DNA from: Microcoleus sp. FACHB-68 | GTDB taxonomy: Bacteria > Cyanobacteriota > Cyanobacteriia > Cyanobacteriales > Oscillatoriaceae | Direction: 5' to 3' | Assembly (NCBI RefSeq): GCF_014695715.1 | Contig: NZ_JACJOT010000009.1 | Coordinates: 62,001 to 126,000 of the forward strand | Length of the DNA stretch: 64,000 bases | Part shown: piece after piece, positions 54,429-63,611 of the stretch | How the letters are laid out: every line of letters starts with the position of its first letter | How positions within the stretch are numbered: the first letter of the stretch is position 1 | The notes under the pieces: model-generated | Told to the model about the DNA's origin: nothing | Database searches by the model: none | Seen by the model: the letters and a program-made list of their open reading frames with translations, nothing else | Made by a program: the position numbers and the translations under genes

Positions 54429-55304
54429 ATGCGGCGAATTTTAATCACCGGCATTAATGGGCAGCTGGGTCAAGAATTGCAGCGCACGCTCGCCCCAGTA
54501 GCGGACGTTACGGGTGCCGGTCGCGATACCCTCGATTTAGCCGATCCAGACCTTGTTCGTCGGTTTGTGGGCGATCTGAAGCCAGATGTGATTGTGAATG
54601 CCGGCGCTTATACGGCTGTTGATAAAGCGGAAAGCGAACCGGAACAAGCTACGGCGATTAATGCGACAGGTCCCGGTATTTTGGCCAAAGAAGCCCAACG
54701 GCTGGGGGTGAGGCTAATTCACATTTCCACAGATTACGTGTTTGATGGCGAAAATAGCCGGCCTTACCTGGAAACTGACCCGACGAACCCGCTAGGGGCT
54801 TACGGTCAGTCTAAACTGGCAGGAGAAGAGGCGATTGGGGCAGCCGGTGGACACCCAATTATTCTGAGAACGGCTTGGGTTTATGGGGTGGGTGGCAAAA
54901 GTAATTTTGTCAAAACCATGCTGCGGTTGGGTGCTGAACGTGAGGAATTGCGGGTGGTGGCCGATCAAGTGGGCAGTCCAACTTGGACGGGGGATCTGGC
55001 AAATGCGATCGCTCAGCTCATTTCCCAAATGAGTCCAGAAATTGCCGGCATTTATCACTACACGAACAGCGGCGTCGCCAGCTGGTATGACTTTGCTGTG
55101 GCCATTTTTGAAGAAGCAAAAGCGCTGGGTTTTCCCTTAAAAGTTCAACGCGTGATTCCAATTACCACTGCCCAATATCCCACACCGGCACGGCGTCCCG
55201 CTTATTCTGTCCTGTCCTGTGCGAAAATAACGGCAGTTCTGGGAACCTATCCCCCTCATTGGCGGGAAGGACTCAGGAAAATGCTTGCAGAACTCTCCGT
55301 TTAG
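54429..55304 (+). CDS. rfbD: dTDP-4-dehydrorhamnose reductase
   Basis: RfbD (RmlD) makes the last step to dTDP-L-rhamnose. It is a short-chain dehydrogenase fold: RILITGINGQLGQELQ binds NAD(P)H, VNAGAYTAVDKAESEPEQA, ISTDYVFDGE, and the catalytic YGQSKLAGEEA Tyr-Lys pair. TAWVYGVGGKSNFVKTMLR and VADQVGSPTWTGDLA complete the family pattern. It has 291 residues and an ATG at 54429. The gene is followed by a repeat-rich intergenic stretch before the rfbA-like gene. Confidence 0.95.
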   Translation: MRRILITGINGQLGQELQRTLAPVADVTGAGRDTLDLADPDLVRRFVGDLKPDVIVNAGAYTAVDKAESEPEQATAINATGPGILAKEAQRLGVRLIHISTDYVFDGENSRPYLETDPTNPLGAYGQSKLAGEEAIGAAGGHPIILRTAWVYGVGGKSNFVKTMLRLGAEREELRVVADQVGSPTWTGDLANAIAQLISQMSPEIAGIYHYTNSGVASWYDFAVAIFEEAKALGFPLKVQRVIPITTAQYPTPARRPAYSVLSCAKITAVLGTYPPHWREGLRKMLAELSV

Positions 55305-55309
55305 TGCTT

Positions 55310-55415
55310 AGTTCTCAGTCCTGAGTTCTCAGTCCTGAGTCCTGTGTGAGGGTTTTTCTCCCCCTCACCCCTTCTATGCCCTAGCCCCTAGCTCCTAGTC
55401 CCTAGCCCCTAGCCC
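55310..55415. repeat. heptanucleotide and palindromic short repeats between rfbD and the rfbA-like gene
   Basis: Copies of TCAGTCCTGAGT-type sequence run at about 55310-55345. Five tandem heptamers of CTAG(C/T)(C/T)C type lie at 55381-55415, ending eight bases before the next start codon. These belong to the same STRR class as the blocks around 27 and 28 kb but with different unit sequences. Confidence 0.8.
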
Positions 55416-55422
55416 CTAAAAT

Positions 55423-56496
55423 ATGAAAGCTCTGATTCTCTCTGGTGGTAAAGGAACCCGTTTGCGCCCCCTCACTTACACCGGCGCAAAACAGTTAGTG
55501 CCAGTTGCCAATAAGCCTATTTTATGGTACGGAATTGAAGATATTGTTGCCGCCGGCATTACAGATATTGGCATCATCATCAGTCCAGAAACCGGCAAGG
55601 AAGTCCAAACGAAAACTGGCAACGGCGAACAATTTGGGGCGAATATCACTTATATTCTGCAAGAGCAGCCGGCTGGTTTGGCCCACGCTGTCAAAGTTGC
55701 CCAGCCTTTTTTAGGCGATTCTCCCTTCATTATGTATTTGGGAGATAACATTATCCAAAGTGAGCTGGCAACCTTTTTAAATACTTTTAAAAAGCAACAG
55801 TTGGATGCCCTAATTATGCTGCGGCGGGTTGCCAATCCCAGTGCATTTGGGGTAGCAAAAATTGATGAAAATGGACGAGTTTTGCAACTGATAGAAAAAC
55901 CCAAAGATCCTCCCTCTAATTTAGCGCTAGTTGGGATTTATTTCTTTGCAAACACAATTCACGACGCAATTGCTAATATCCAACCCTCAGCTCGTGGGGA
56001 ATTGGAAATCACAGATGCAATTCAAAAACTGATTGATCGGGAGCAAAAAGTAGAAGCTTGCACCCTAGAAGGTTGGTGGCTGGATACCGGGAAAAAAGAT
56101 GATTTACTGGAAGCCAATCGGATTATTTTGGATACCCAAATCACCCCTTCTATTCAGGGAGAAGTTGACGATAAAAGCCAAATTATTGGGCGAGTACAAA
56201 TTGGCCCTGGAACTAAAGTGGTTAATTCCTCAATTCGAGGGCCGGTGATTATTGGCAACGACTGTTATTTAGAAAATTGCTTTATTGGCCCATACAGCAG
56301 TATTGCTGATGGTGTGACTCTGATAGAGGCAGACTTGGAACACAGTGTGATCTTGCAGAAGGCGACAATTGCCGGCATTCACCAGCGAATTGTAGATAGC
56401 GTAATCGGTCAGAGAGCGCAGTTGGGTGTCGCCCCTCGCCGCCCGAAAGCGATCCGGTTTATGATCGGGGATGACTGTCAAATTGAATTGGCGTGA
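55423..56496 (+). CDS. rfbA: glucose-1-phosphate thymidylyltransferase, long form
   Basis: This activates glucose-1-phosphate with dTTP, the first step towards dTDP-rhamnose. The nucleotidyltransferase domain has LILSGGKGTRLRPLTYTGAK and KQLVPVANKPILWYGIEDIV, QEQPAGLAHAVKVAQ and MYLGDNII. The 357-residue protein is longer than classical RmlA (about 290) and ends in a left-handed beta-helix segment (IGRVQIGPGTKVVNSSIRGP, VIIGNDCYLENCFIGPYSSI), as in the TIGR01208 group. The symbol is by function; the long subgroup may accept other sugar phosphates. The stop overlaps the next gene by 4 bp. Confidence 0.85.
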   Translation: MKALILSGGKGTRLRPLTYTGAKQLVPVANKPILWYGIEDIVAAGITDIGIIISPETGKEVQTKTGNGEQFGANITYILQEQPAGLAHAVKVAQPFLGDSPFIMYLGDNIIQSELATFLNTFKKQQLDALIMLRRVANPSAFGVAKIDENGRVLQLIEKPKDPPSNLALVGIYFFANTIHDAIANIQPSARGELEITDAIQKLIDREQKVEACTLEGWWLDTGKKDDLLEANRIILDTQITPSIQGEVDDKSQIIGRVQIGPGTKVVNSSIRGPVIIGNDCYLENCFIGPYSSIADGVTLIEADLEHSVILQKATIAGIHQRIVDSVIGQRAQLGVAPRRPKAIRFMIGDDCQIELA

Positions 56497-57362
56497 TCTA
56501 CCTGGTTACTGTTAACTATTACTCGACAGAACTGCTGGAAAAACTCATCACGTCAATTCAAGAAGATAGGAATATTTTCTATCAACTCGTAATTGTCAAT
56601 AATTCGCCGGCTGATTTATCTATTAATTCTTTAAAGAATAGTAGAGAAATCTTAATTTTGGATGCCGGCGAAAATATCGGATTTGGGAGAGCTTGCAATT
56701 TAGGGCTGAATTGGGTTTACGATCAAGATCCTCAAGCGATTGTTTGGATTGTAAATCCTGATGCTTTATTAGTAGAAAAATCACTGAAAGAAGCCTACCA
56801 GTTTGTAGCAGCTAACCCCGAAGTTTCTATCACCGGCACCAGTGTTTATGAACCGAATGGAAACGTTTGGTTTGCTGGGGGGCAATTTGCACCCCAAAAT
56901 GGGAAAATTATCGCTAGTGAAGGGGTTTTGCCCCCTGAGTGTTCGGCCTACGTGCCGGTAGATTGGGTAACGGGATGCAGTATGCTGATTAACCTCAAGC
57001 ATTTTCCTGAGTGCCCTCAATTCGATTCAGACTACTTTCTTTACTATGAAGACTTTGATTTCTGCCGGCGCTATGCAAAGCAGGGACATCTCATCGTTTT
57101 TACCTGTGAGATTAAAATCATTCACCACCCATCCTCAATTACCAGCCGCCACCCGGATTTAAAGCAGCAACACAGTATTTACAGTTATCTCTTAGCTCTA
57201 GAAAAACATACGAGTCCCAGTGTATTATTTTCTAGACTAGCGAAGATTTTTGTATCGGCGCTGATTTCCCTGCCGGTGAAACCCAAACTGGCAAGGAACA
57301 AACTCAAAGGTGTGGTGAAATATTGCAAGCGAGTGCTGCCGCTGTGGCCAATCCACTTCTAA
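56493..57362 (+). CDS. family 2 glycosyltransferase (rhamnosyltransferase-like)
   Basis: The protein begins with LVTVNYYSTELLEKLITSIQ and then VIVNNSPADLSINS, GENIGFGRACNLGLNWVYDQ and IVWIVNPDALLVEKSLKEAY, the pattern of the rhamnosyltransferase-like GT2 group. VDWVTGCSMLINLKHFPECP and LYYEDFDFCRRYAKQGHLIV follow. The GTGA overlap with the rfbA-like gene and the nearby rhamnose genes favour dTDP-rhamnose as donor, by inference. It has 289 residues. Confidence 0.87.
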   Translation: MIYLVTVNYYSTELLEKLITSIQEDRNIFYQLVIVNNSPADLSINSLKNSREILILDAGENIGFGRACNLGLNWVYDQDPQAIVWIVNPDALLVEKSLKEAYQFVAANPEVSITGTSVYEPNGNVWFAGGQFAPQNGKIIASEGVLPPECSAYVPVDWVTGCSMLINLKHFPECPQFDSDYFLYYEDFDFCRRYAKQGHLIVFTCEIKIIHHPSSITSRHPDLKQQHSIYSYLLALEKHTSPSVLFSRLAKIFVSALISLPVKPKLARNKLKGVVKYCKRVLPLWPIHF

Positions 57363-58417
57363 TTAATTTATCATTTCTGATTGCTGAGCCGACCGGAATA
57401 GCAACCTATGCAAATAATATTATTCCGCAACTTCAGCCGCTAAATCCCACGTTACTGGTGTCTCAAGAGGTAGATCCTTATCGCTGCTATCAAGTGCCGG
57501 CAGATATGACGCCGGATCAAGGCACAAAAGGACATTTGCGTAGAATTCTTTGGACACAGTTTCAACTGCCGGCAATTTATAAAAAGCTCAAAGCGAATTT
57601 GCTATTTTCCCCGCTTCCAGAAGCGCCTATCTTTTCTAATTGCCGTTATGTTGTTACCGTCCACGATTTAATACCCTTGCGGTTCCCGAAACGATTTTCT
57701 AGGCTAACAGCCTATTTTCGCCATTACATTCCCCAGGTTTTAACGCAAGCCGAGCATATCATTTGTGACTCCACCGCAACAGCAAATGATGTCACGAATT
57801 TTTTCAACATTAAGCCTGAAAAAATGACAGCAGTGCCCTTAGCGTATGATGCGGAGAACTTTCGATTTCTTGATTTGCCGGCCAGCAATTATTTTCTTTA
57901 TATAGGCCGGCACGATCCCTATAAAAATCTGCATAGGTTAGTCGAGGCATTTGCGGCTTTGCCAAATTTCACTGATTTTGAATTGTGGTTAGCCGGCCCT
58001 GCAGATCGTAATTACACGCCTGAACTCGCCACGCATATTGAAGAGTTGGGTTTAAGTGAGCAAGTAAAATTCATCGGCTATGTGCCCTATGAAAAACTGC
58101 CGGTGTTGATGAATCAAGCAATTGCGCTGGTTTTTCCCAGCCTTTGGGAGGGATTTGGCTTACCGGCACTTGAAGCAATGGCGTGTGGAACGCCGGTGAT
58201 TACATCCGGGCGCTCATCTTTACCGGAAGTTGTTGGGGATGCAGCGTTGTTAATCGAACCCTACAACGTTAGAGAAATTACTGAGGCAATGGTAACAGTG
58301 GCAACCCGTTCAGGATGGCGAACGCGCCTGCGGGAACTCGGTCTGGCGAGAGCCAGTCAATTTAGCTGGGCAAAAACAGGCAAAAATACAGCAGAAATCT
58401 TAAAAAGATATATTTAA
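57344..58417 (+). CDS. family 4 glycosyltransferase
   Basis: This is a GT-B enzyme: [20 protein letters not shown] at the N-terminus, [14 protein letters not shown] and [20 protein letters not shown] in the middle, and the donor-binding region [20 protein letters not shown], then [20 protein letters not shown] and [20 protein letters not shown]. Two starts are possible: TTG 57323 and GTG 57344. Both overlap the upstream glycosyltransferase; GTG leaves two residues before the conserved PLLINLSFL. Tight overlap suggests one operon from the rfbA-like gene through here. Confidence 0.88.
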   Translation: MANPLLINLSFLIAEPTGIATYANNIIPQLQPLNPTLLVSQEVDPYRCYQVPADMTPDQGTKGHLRRILWTQFQLPAIYKKLKANLLFSPLPEAPIFSNCRYVVTVHDLIPLRFPKRFSRLTAYFRHYIPQVLTQAEHIICDSTATANDVTNFFNIKPEKMTAVPLAYDAENFRFLDLPASNYFLYIGRHDPYKNLHRLVEAFAALPNFTDFELWLAGPADRNYTPELATHIEELGLSEQVKFIGYVPYEKLPVLMNQAIALVFPSLWEGFGLPALEAMACGTPVITSGRSSLPEVVGDAALLIEPYNVREITEAMVTVATRSGWRTRLRELGLARASQFSWAKTGKNTAEILKRYI

Positions 58418-58550
58418 CGCTTTTTTTCGCCTCAATACATTGCCGGCCTCAAGTATATCCGGATTCTCGTTTTTCTTAGGGTTAAGTGGGATAGCTCATG
58501 GAAATGTTATTCTCCACTGTGAGTGTGTTTGTGTGGAGTGGATTAAAAAT

Positions 58551-60044
58551 ATGGTAGCAACACCAGCTCGGACTCAGTATGGCTTAATCAACCCGACCGT
58601 GTCCTTATCACAAGCGCCGGCAGTCAAGCCGGTACAACCAGCCAGCCGGCCAGAAATCGATCCGGTTTGGCTAGGCCGCCAATTGCCAACAACCGCCTTA
58701 TTTGGCACAGATGGCATTCGCGGACGAGTCGGAGATATTTTAACTGCACCCTTGGCGATGCAAGTCGGTTTCTGGGCCGGCCAAGTTCTGAAATCGCACG
58801 CCACTATGCCAGGGCCAATTATTCTGGGACAAGACTCCAGAACTTCCAGCGATATGTTAGCGATGGCTTTGTCTGCCGGTTTAACTTCTGCCGGCTTAGA
58901 AGTCTGGAACCTAGGATTGTGCCCAACCCCCTGCGTTGCCTATCTCACCAGCATTTCTGGGGCTGTGGGTGGAGTGATGATTTCTGCCAGCCACAACCCG
59001 CCAGAGGATAACGGAATTAAATTTTTCCGCGCCGATGGTTCAAAATTATCTTCAACCTTGCAACAGCAAATAGAAGCTGGATTGCGAGGAAAAACAGAAA
59101 CGATTCCCACCTACAGTTGGGGGCAATATTACCACCGGCCTGAATTGGTGAGCGAATATGCCGAGTCTCTACAGCGCCCCTTGCTGCCGGCGGGAAGCCT
59201 TCAGGGAATGCGAATCGTTTTAGATTTAGCTTGGGGCGCTGCCGCAAACCTCGCGCCGGCAGTGTTCAGAGAAATGGGCGCAGAGGTAATCTGTTTGCAT
59301 GATCGGCCCGACGGCAATCAAATTAATGTCCATTGTGGTTCCACCCATCTAGAACCGCTACAGAAAGCCGTGTGGCAACACGCCGCTGATATGGGGTTTG
59401 CTTTTGATGGGGATGCCGATCGGGTTTTAGCCGTAGATAACCAAGGCCGGCCTATTGATGGCGATTACATTCTCTACCTGTGGGGCCAAACCCTTCGTAA
59501 AGCCCAACAATTGCCGGGAGATTTGATTATTGCCACCGTGATGGCTAATTTAGGCTTTGAACGTGCTTGGAAAGAGCAGGGTGGCCAACTGATGCGGACA
59601 TCAGTCGGCGATCAGTACGTTCAAGCTGAAATGATCCGGACTGGTTCAATGTTAGGTGGTGAGCAATCAGGCCACATTTTATGCCGGCACTATGGCATCA
59701 CCGGCGACGGTTTGCTAACCGCTTTGCACATTGCCGCCTTGGTTAAACAAGCCGGTGAAACACTGGCATCACTCATCGATCAAAGCTTCCAAACCTATCC
59801 CCAACTGCTGCGGAATGTGCGCGTGGAAGATCGCGAACGCCGGCTCAACTGGCAAAATTGCGACGCCGTGCAAACCGCCATTGCCAAAGCTCAAGAGGCG
59901 ATGGGAGATCAGGGACGTATCCTTGTCCGCGCCTCTGGTACTGAACCGCTGATCCGCGTCATGGTAGAAGCTGCCTGCCCTGAACTCACCCGTTACTGGA
60001 CAGAAAACTTAGTTCTAGCCGTTCAGCAGCATTTAGCCGCCTAG
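58551..60044 (+). CDS. glmM: phosphoglucosamine mutase
   Basis: GlmM converts glucosamine-6-phosphate to glucosamine-1-phosphate, the substrate of GlmU (at 9.3 kb). The catalytic phosphoserine loop is [17 protein letters not shown], the metal-binding loop [12 protein letters not shown], the substrate loop GGEQSGHIL and the C-terminal phosphate-binding [12 protein letters not shown]. The N-terminal [13 protein letters not shown] is also typical. The frame extends to 58440, but ATG 58551 starts the conserved protein, giving 497 residues with a 40-residue polar extension. Confidence 0.94.
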   Translation: MVATPARTQYGLINPTVSLSQAPAVKPVQPASRPEIDPVWLGRQLPTTALFGTDGIRGRVGDILTAPLAMQVGFWAGQVLKSHATMPGPIILGQDSRTSSDMLAMALSAGLTSAGLEVWNLGLCPTPCVAYLTSISGAVGGVMISASHNPPEDNGIKFFRADGSKLSSTLQQQIEAGLRGKTETIPTYSWGQYYHRPELVSEYAESLQRPLLPAGSLQGMRIVLDLAWGAAANLAPAVFREMGAEVICLHDRPDGNQINVHCGSTHLEPLQKAVWQHAADMGFAFDGDADRVLAVDNQGRPIDGDYILYLWGQTLRKAQQLPGDLIIATVMANLGFERAWKEQGGQLMRTSVGDQYVQAEMIRTGSMLGGEQSGHILCRHYGITGDGLLTALHIAALVKQAGETLASLIDQSFQTYPQLLRNVRVEDRERRLNWQNCDAVQTAIAKAQEAMGDQGRILVRASGTEPLIRVMVEAACPELTRYWTENLVLAVQQHLAA

Positions 60045-60091
60045 GGACTAGGACAGAGGGGGAAAGCGGGCAGTAAGCGGACAAGAGCGTG

Positions 60092-60119
60092 TGCCCCACG
60101 CCCCATCCCCCATGCCCAA
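60092..60119. repeat. short heptanucleotide repeat after glmM
   Basis: Four degenerate heptamers of (T/C)GCCCCA and TCCCCCA type lie at 60092-60119, the same unit as the ATGCCCC block at 28.1 kb. Confidence 0.65.
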
Positions 60120-60136
60120 AAATCCGGCTCGCCATT

Positions 60137-60172
60137 AGCCCTCAGATGCCACTAAGCTGGTAGCTGAGGGCT
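60137..60172. terminator. inverted repeat between glmM and the hpsL-like gene
   Basis: AGCCCTCAG at 60137-60145 pairs perfectly with CTGAGGGCT at 60164-60172 across an 18-base loop. It sits 28 bp before the next start codon and could be a terminator of glmM or a leader structure of the following gene. Confidence 0.4.
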
Positions 60173-60199
60173 GATTGCTGAAAGCTTAAAAATTCTTCA

Positions 60200-61870
60200 A
60201 TGCTGAAATCTAAGGCCAAATCAAAGCGGAAATCCAAGAAATCCAAACAGCAACCCACGGCTGAAAATCCGCCCCTGAGTAAAAAAGAGCAAAAAGCACA
60301 AAAGCGACAGGCAGCACGTGAGCGCAAAGAAGCGTTTAAAACAATCACCCCCGCTGTGTTTGCCTCAGTTGCGATTGGGATCTTGCTATTTCTCCTTAAA
60401 GGCCCAAAACTCGCGATTGCCGGCTGCGGTGGATTTCTTGCTCTAACGCTTGCTTTTAAATACCCTCGACAAGCGCTCTGGGCGTTTCTAATTTACCTGC
60501 CGATTAATGGCACCGTAACTTATTGGGTAGGCGGTGGGAATGCAGCATTTCAACTCGCTAAAGATGCGCTTTACTTTCCAGCCCTTGTGGCATTAGTTCA
60601 GCACTTGAAACACAGCCGGCTGCCTTTGATCATTTCTAAAGGTCTGGTGCAGCCGCTGCTCATTCTGCTGACAGTTTGTATCCTGACATTAATATTAGTT
60701 AATGGCTCCCAGCAATTCTCCCCAAATCCGGGTGGAAAACCAATCCTATTAGGAATTTTAGGTCTAAAAGTTTTTCTTGGCTATGTCCCCTTGATCACGT
60801 GCGGTTACTACCTAATTCGCAACAAGCAGCAATTTCTATTTTTAACGAGAATGCATATTGTTCTTGCTTTGATTTGTTGTAGCCTGGGTATTTTGCAGTA
60901 TATGCTGCTGCAAACCGGCAAGTGTGTGGGCACTCGGAATTTGACAGGCAATGATTTATATAAAGCGACGACAGATGCCAAGTGTTTAGTGGGGGGTTCT
61001 CTCGTCTTTAGCCCCCAAGTGGATGCGATCCGCTTACCGGGAACGTTTGTCTCGCCTTGGCATTGGGCTTGGTTCTTGATGTCTAACACCTTTTTGACCT
61101 TTGGATCTGCCTTTAGCGACCCTTCTTTACTCTGGCAAATTGCAAGTTTTGCTTCTCTGGCAGCCGTTATGATTAACGCTGTTATTTGTGGTCAAAGAAT
61201 TGCTCTAGTTGCCGTGCCGACAATTATTATAATTCTACTGATTCTTACTGGCCAAGTGGCGAACTTAAAGCGCTTTCTTCCCATTGCTGGGGGAATTAGC
61301 CTTTTGGCAGGTGCCGGCGTGGCAATGTTCCCGCAATTTGTTCAAGAGCGGATCAAGAGTTTTGTTGATCGTTGGGAGGCTTCACCTCCTACAGAGTTTT
61401 TTGCTAGTCAAGTGCAGTTTACTGTTGAGGGACAGGCGGGATTATTGGGCAAAGGTTTGGGACGTGCAACAAACTCGGCTCGTGCCTTGGGTGACACACA
61501 GCTAATAGAAACTTGGTTTCCTAAATTACTCTATGAAATCGGGCCGATTGGGTTGATCGCGTTTCTAATTTTTGTGACAGCTTTGAGTGTGCTTACGTTT
61601 AAGGCTTACCGCTCTCTCCAAGACAAGAACTTACGAAGTTTTGGGGCTTGTTTATGGGTGTTTGTTTTGTTTGTTAGTTATAACCCTTATTGGTATCCAC
61701 TAGATACTGATCCAATTGCGGTTTATTACTGGTTTTTTGCCGGCGTGATTCTTAAATTGCCGGCACTGGATCGCCAAGAGCAAGAAAAGCTTCAAGGTGC
61801 AGATCCCAATTTACTTGTTGACGCTAAGAAAGAACGTCTGAAAAAAAATCGGCGTTCGGCATTCGCATAA
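60200..61870 (+). CDS. hpsL: HpsL-like hormogonium polysaccharide protein (O-antigen polymerase/ligase type)
   Basis: A very basic, Lys-rich N-terminus of about 55 residues is followed by about ten to twelve membrane segments, for example FASVAIGILLFLLKGPKLAI, ALWAFLIYLPINGTVTYWVG and VFLGYVPLITCGYYLIRNKQ. A large external loop with CVGTRNLTGNDLYKAT and KCLVGGSLVFSPQVDAIRLP, then PGTFVSPWHWAWFLMSN and KGLGRATNSARALGDTQLIE, resembles the HpsL group in filamentous cyanobacteria, linked to the polysaccharide of motile hormogonia. The fold is Wzy/WaaL-like. The name rests on recall of family sequence, and the exact reaction is not settled. The ATG is at 60200. Confidence 0.78.
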   Translation: MLKSKAKSKRKSKKSKQQPTAENPPLSKKEQKAQKRQAARERKEAFKTITPAVFASVAIGILLFLLKGPKLAIAGCGGFLALTLAFKYPRQALWAFLIYLPINGTVTYWVGGGNAAFQLAKDALYFPALVALVQHLKHSRLPLIISKGLVQPLLILLTVCILTLILVNGSQQFSPNPGGKPILLGILGLKVFLGYVPLITCGYYLIRNKQQFLFLTRMHIVLALICCSLGILQYMLLQTGKCVGTRNLTGNDLYKATTDAKCLVGGSLVFSPQVDAIRLPGTFVSPWHWAWFLMSNTFLTFGSAFSDPSLLWQIASFASLAAVMINAVICGQRIALVAVPTIIIILLILTGQVANLKRFLPIAGGISLLAGAGVAMFPQFVQERIKSFVDRWEASPPTEFFASQVQFTVEGQAGLLGKGLGRATNSARALGDTQLIETWFPKLLYEIGPIGLIAFLIFVTALSVLTFKAYRSLQDKNLRSFGACLWVFVLFVSYNPYWYPLDTDPIAVYYWFFAGVILKLPALDRQEQEKLQGADPNLLVDAKKERLKKNRRSAFA

Positions 61871-61908
61871 AAACCTTATTTTGAGTTTCCAATCTTTCGG
61901 GACAGAAG

Positions 61909-62922
61909 ATGCAAGCTGTAAATGAGCCTTTAATTTCTGTAATTGTTCCCACTTATGGACGGGAGGAACCTCTGCGACAAACTCTGGCAGATGTATTGCA
62001 GCAAGATTACTCTAATTTTGAAGTGCTTGTTGTCGATCAAACGACTAATCATGAATTAGAAACGCAACTTTTTTTAGAGCAACTGACATCTGCCGGCCAG
62101 ATTCAATGGTTCCGGGTAAATTGGGCAAGTTTGCCGGCTGCGCGTAACTATGGCGTGCGTCGGGCATCTGGGGAAATTATTGTGTTTATTGATGATGATG
62201 TGCGGCTGCCGGCTGGTTTTTTAGCAGCGCATGGACGAACCTATCAAAAAGCATCGATAGGGGCGGTTGCAGGACGGGTATTCGACCGGATGAAACTGAC
62301 TGATTCGGGCGGTGATTTAACGATTGAATATCTTCCTCCAGAGGCGAAAGATCCGGGAATTGCTTGGTATTATCTTGACTTGGTGCATACGGTAAAACCT
62401 CAGCCGGTAATCTCAGCGAGAGGCTGCAATATGTCGTTTCGCCGGCAAGTTTTTACTGAGTTTGACTTGAGTTTTGATGAGCGATTTAAGGGCAGCGCGG
62501 TGCGAGAAGAATCTGATTTTTGCTTGCAATTCCGCAAAACCGGCTACGAAATTTGGTATGAACCAGAAGCGCATTTAATTCACCTAGGTGAGGAAACCGG
62601 CGGTTGCCACGATATCAGCACTCGCTCTCCTCAATATCAGATTAATCTTTATCATAATCATTTTTTAATGGGGTTTAAAAATCTCACAACTTTTCAGTGC
62701 TTGAAATTCTTTGCTCGTTTATTTGATTGTCAAGTTTTAGGTCATCCTCCTTGCAACAAAAGTGGTTCTTTGATTAAGACTGTGGGGCGAGCCGGTTTCT
62801 ATACACTTGGTTTTTTAAAAGCGCTCGCTACAGTGGTTCAATCGGCTTGGGATGATGGGCAAATCTACAGCCGGCAAGATTCTCTATTAGTAAGTCCGTT
62901 ATCAAGCAAAAAGGACAATTGA
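61909..62922 (+). CDS. HpsN-like family 2 glycosyltransferase
   Basis: GT2 domain with ISVIVPTYGREEPLRQTLAD, FEVLVVDQTTNHELETQLFL, IIVFIDDDVRLPAGFLAAHG (metal-binding acidic motif), RGCNMSFRRQVFTEFDLSFD and REESDFCLQFRKTGYEIWYE. The segments EYLPPEAKDPGIAWYYLDLV and HLGEETGGCHDIST are characteristic of the HpsN group found beside hpsL. It probably adds a sugar to the hormogonium polysaccharide. The gene starts 38 bp after the HpsL-like gene on the same strand, with ATG 61909 behind an AGAAG site. Confidence 0.82.
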   Translation: MQAVNEPLISVIVPTYGREEPLRQTLADVLQQDYSNFEVLVVDQTTNHELETQLFLEQLTSAGQIQWFRVNWASLPAARNYGVRRASGEIIVFIDDDVRLPAGFLAAHGRTYQKASIGAVAGRVFDRMKLTDSGGDLTIEYLPPEAKDPGIAWYYLDLVHTVKPQPVISARGCNMSFRRQVFTEFDLSFDERFKGSAVREESDFCLQFRKTGYEIWYEPEAHLIHLGEETGGCHDISTRSPQYQINLYHNHFLMGFKNLTTFQCLKFFARLFDCQVLGHPPCNKSGSLIKTVGRAGFYTLGFLKALATVVQSAWDDGQIYSRQDSLLVSPLSSKKDN

Positions 62923-63053
62923 TTGGGTTTTTCTAACCGCAAGAAATAGCAAGGATGAAAATATTTATTTCATCGTCAATGTTATTGAACTAGAAAGTGT
63001 TAAATTGTAAATTTATTACATAATTTTTGCCGGCATTTATATTCAGTTGCATT

Positions 63054-63611
63054 ATGATATTTTCAAATTTATTGCGGGGTGATCGAATTCGACTCACTGC
63101 TTTAACGTCAAAGGATCTCACTACCGTTGCCGGCTGGCATGAAGATGCTGACTTCTTACGCATGGTAGATGCACGCCCAGCTTCTCCTCAAACTGAGGAA
63201 TTGCTAACGCAATGGTTAGAAGAACGTTACAAAGCAACAGATGCTTTTGTTTTGGCAGTGCGAGGTAAAAGTAGCGAAGATTTAATTGGGGTTATTGAAT
63301 TTGAAGGAATTCTCTGGACGCATCAAGTAAGTTGGATGAGCATTGCAATTGGCAATCGCAGTAATTGGGGAAAAGGTTATGGATATGACGCAATGCAACT
63401 TGCCCTTGCTTTCGCTTTTGATGAACTAAATTTATTTCGTTTACAACTAACCGTTTTTAGCTACAACGAACGTGCAATTGCCTTGTATGAAAAGTTAGGG
63501 TTTCAACGTGAAGGTGTCTACCGGCAATTTTTACAGCGCGACGGCAAGCGCTATGATATGTATTTGTATGGACTCTTGCGCTCAGAATGGGAAAACGTCA
63601 AGAGTTACTAA
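63054..63611 (+). CDS. GNAT-family N-acetyltransferase
   Basis: This is a RimJ/RimL-type acetyltransferase: LRGDRIRLTALTSKDLTTVA at the N-terminus, VSWMSIAIGNRSNWGKGYGY with the acetyl-CoA loop RSNWGKGYGYDAM, LNLFRLQLTVFSYNERAIAL and YEKLGFQREGVYRQFLQRDG. The substrate is unknown; an amino sugar in the neighbouring polysaccharide pathway is possible. The frame opens from 63027, but ATG 63054 leads directly into the domain, giving 185 residues. Its stop codon overlaps that of the convergent glycosyltransferase. Confidence 0.85.
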   Translation: MIFSNLLRGDRIRLTALTSKDLTTVAGWHEDADFLRMVDARPASPQTEELLTQWLEERYKATDAFVLAVRGKSSEDLIGVIEFEGILWTHQVSWMSIAIGNRSNWGKGYGYDAMQLALAFAFDELNLFRLQLTVFSYNERAIALYEKLGFQREGVYRQFLQRDGKRYDMYLYGLLRSEWENVKSY

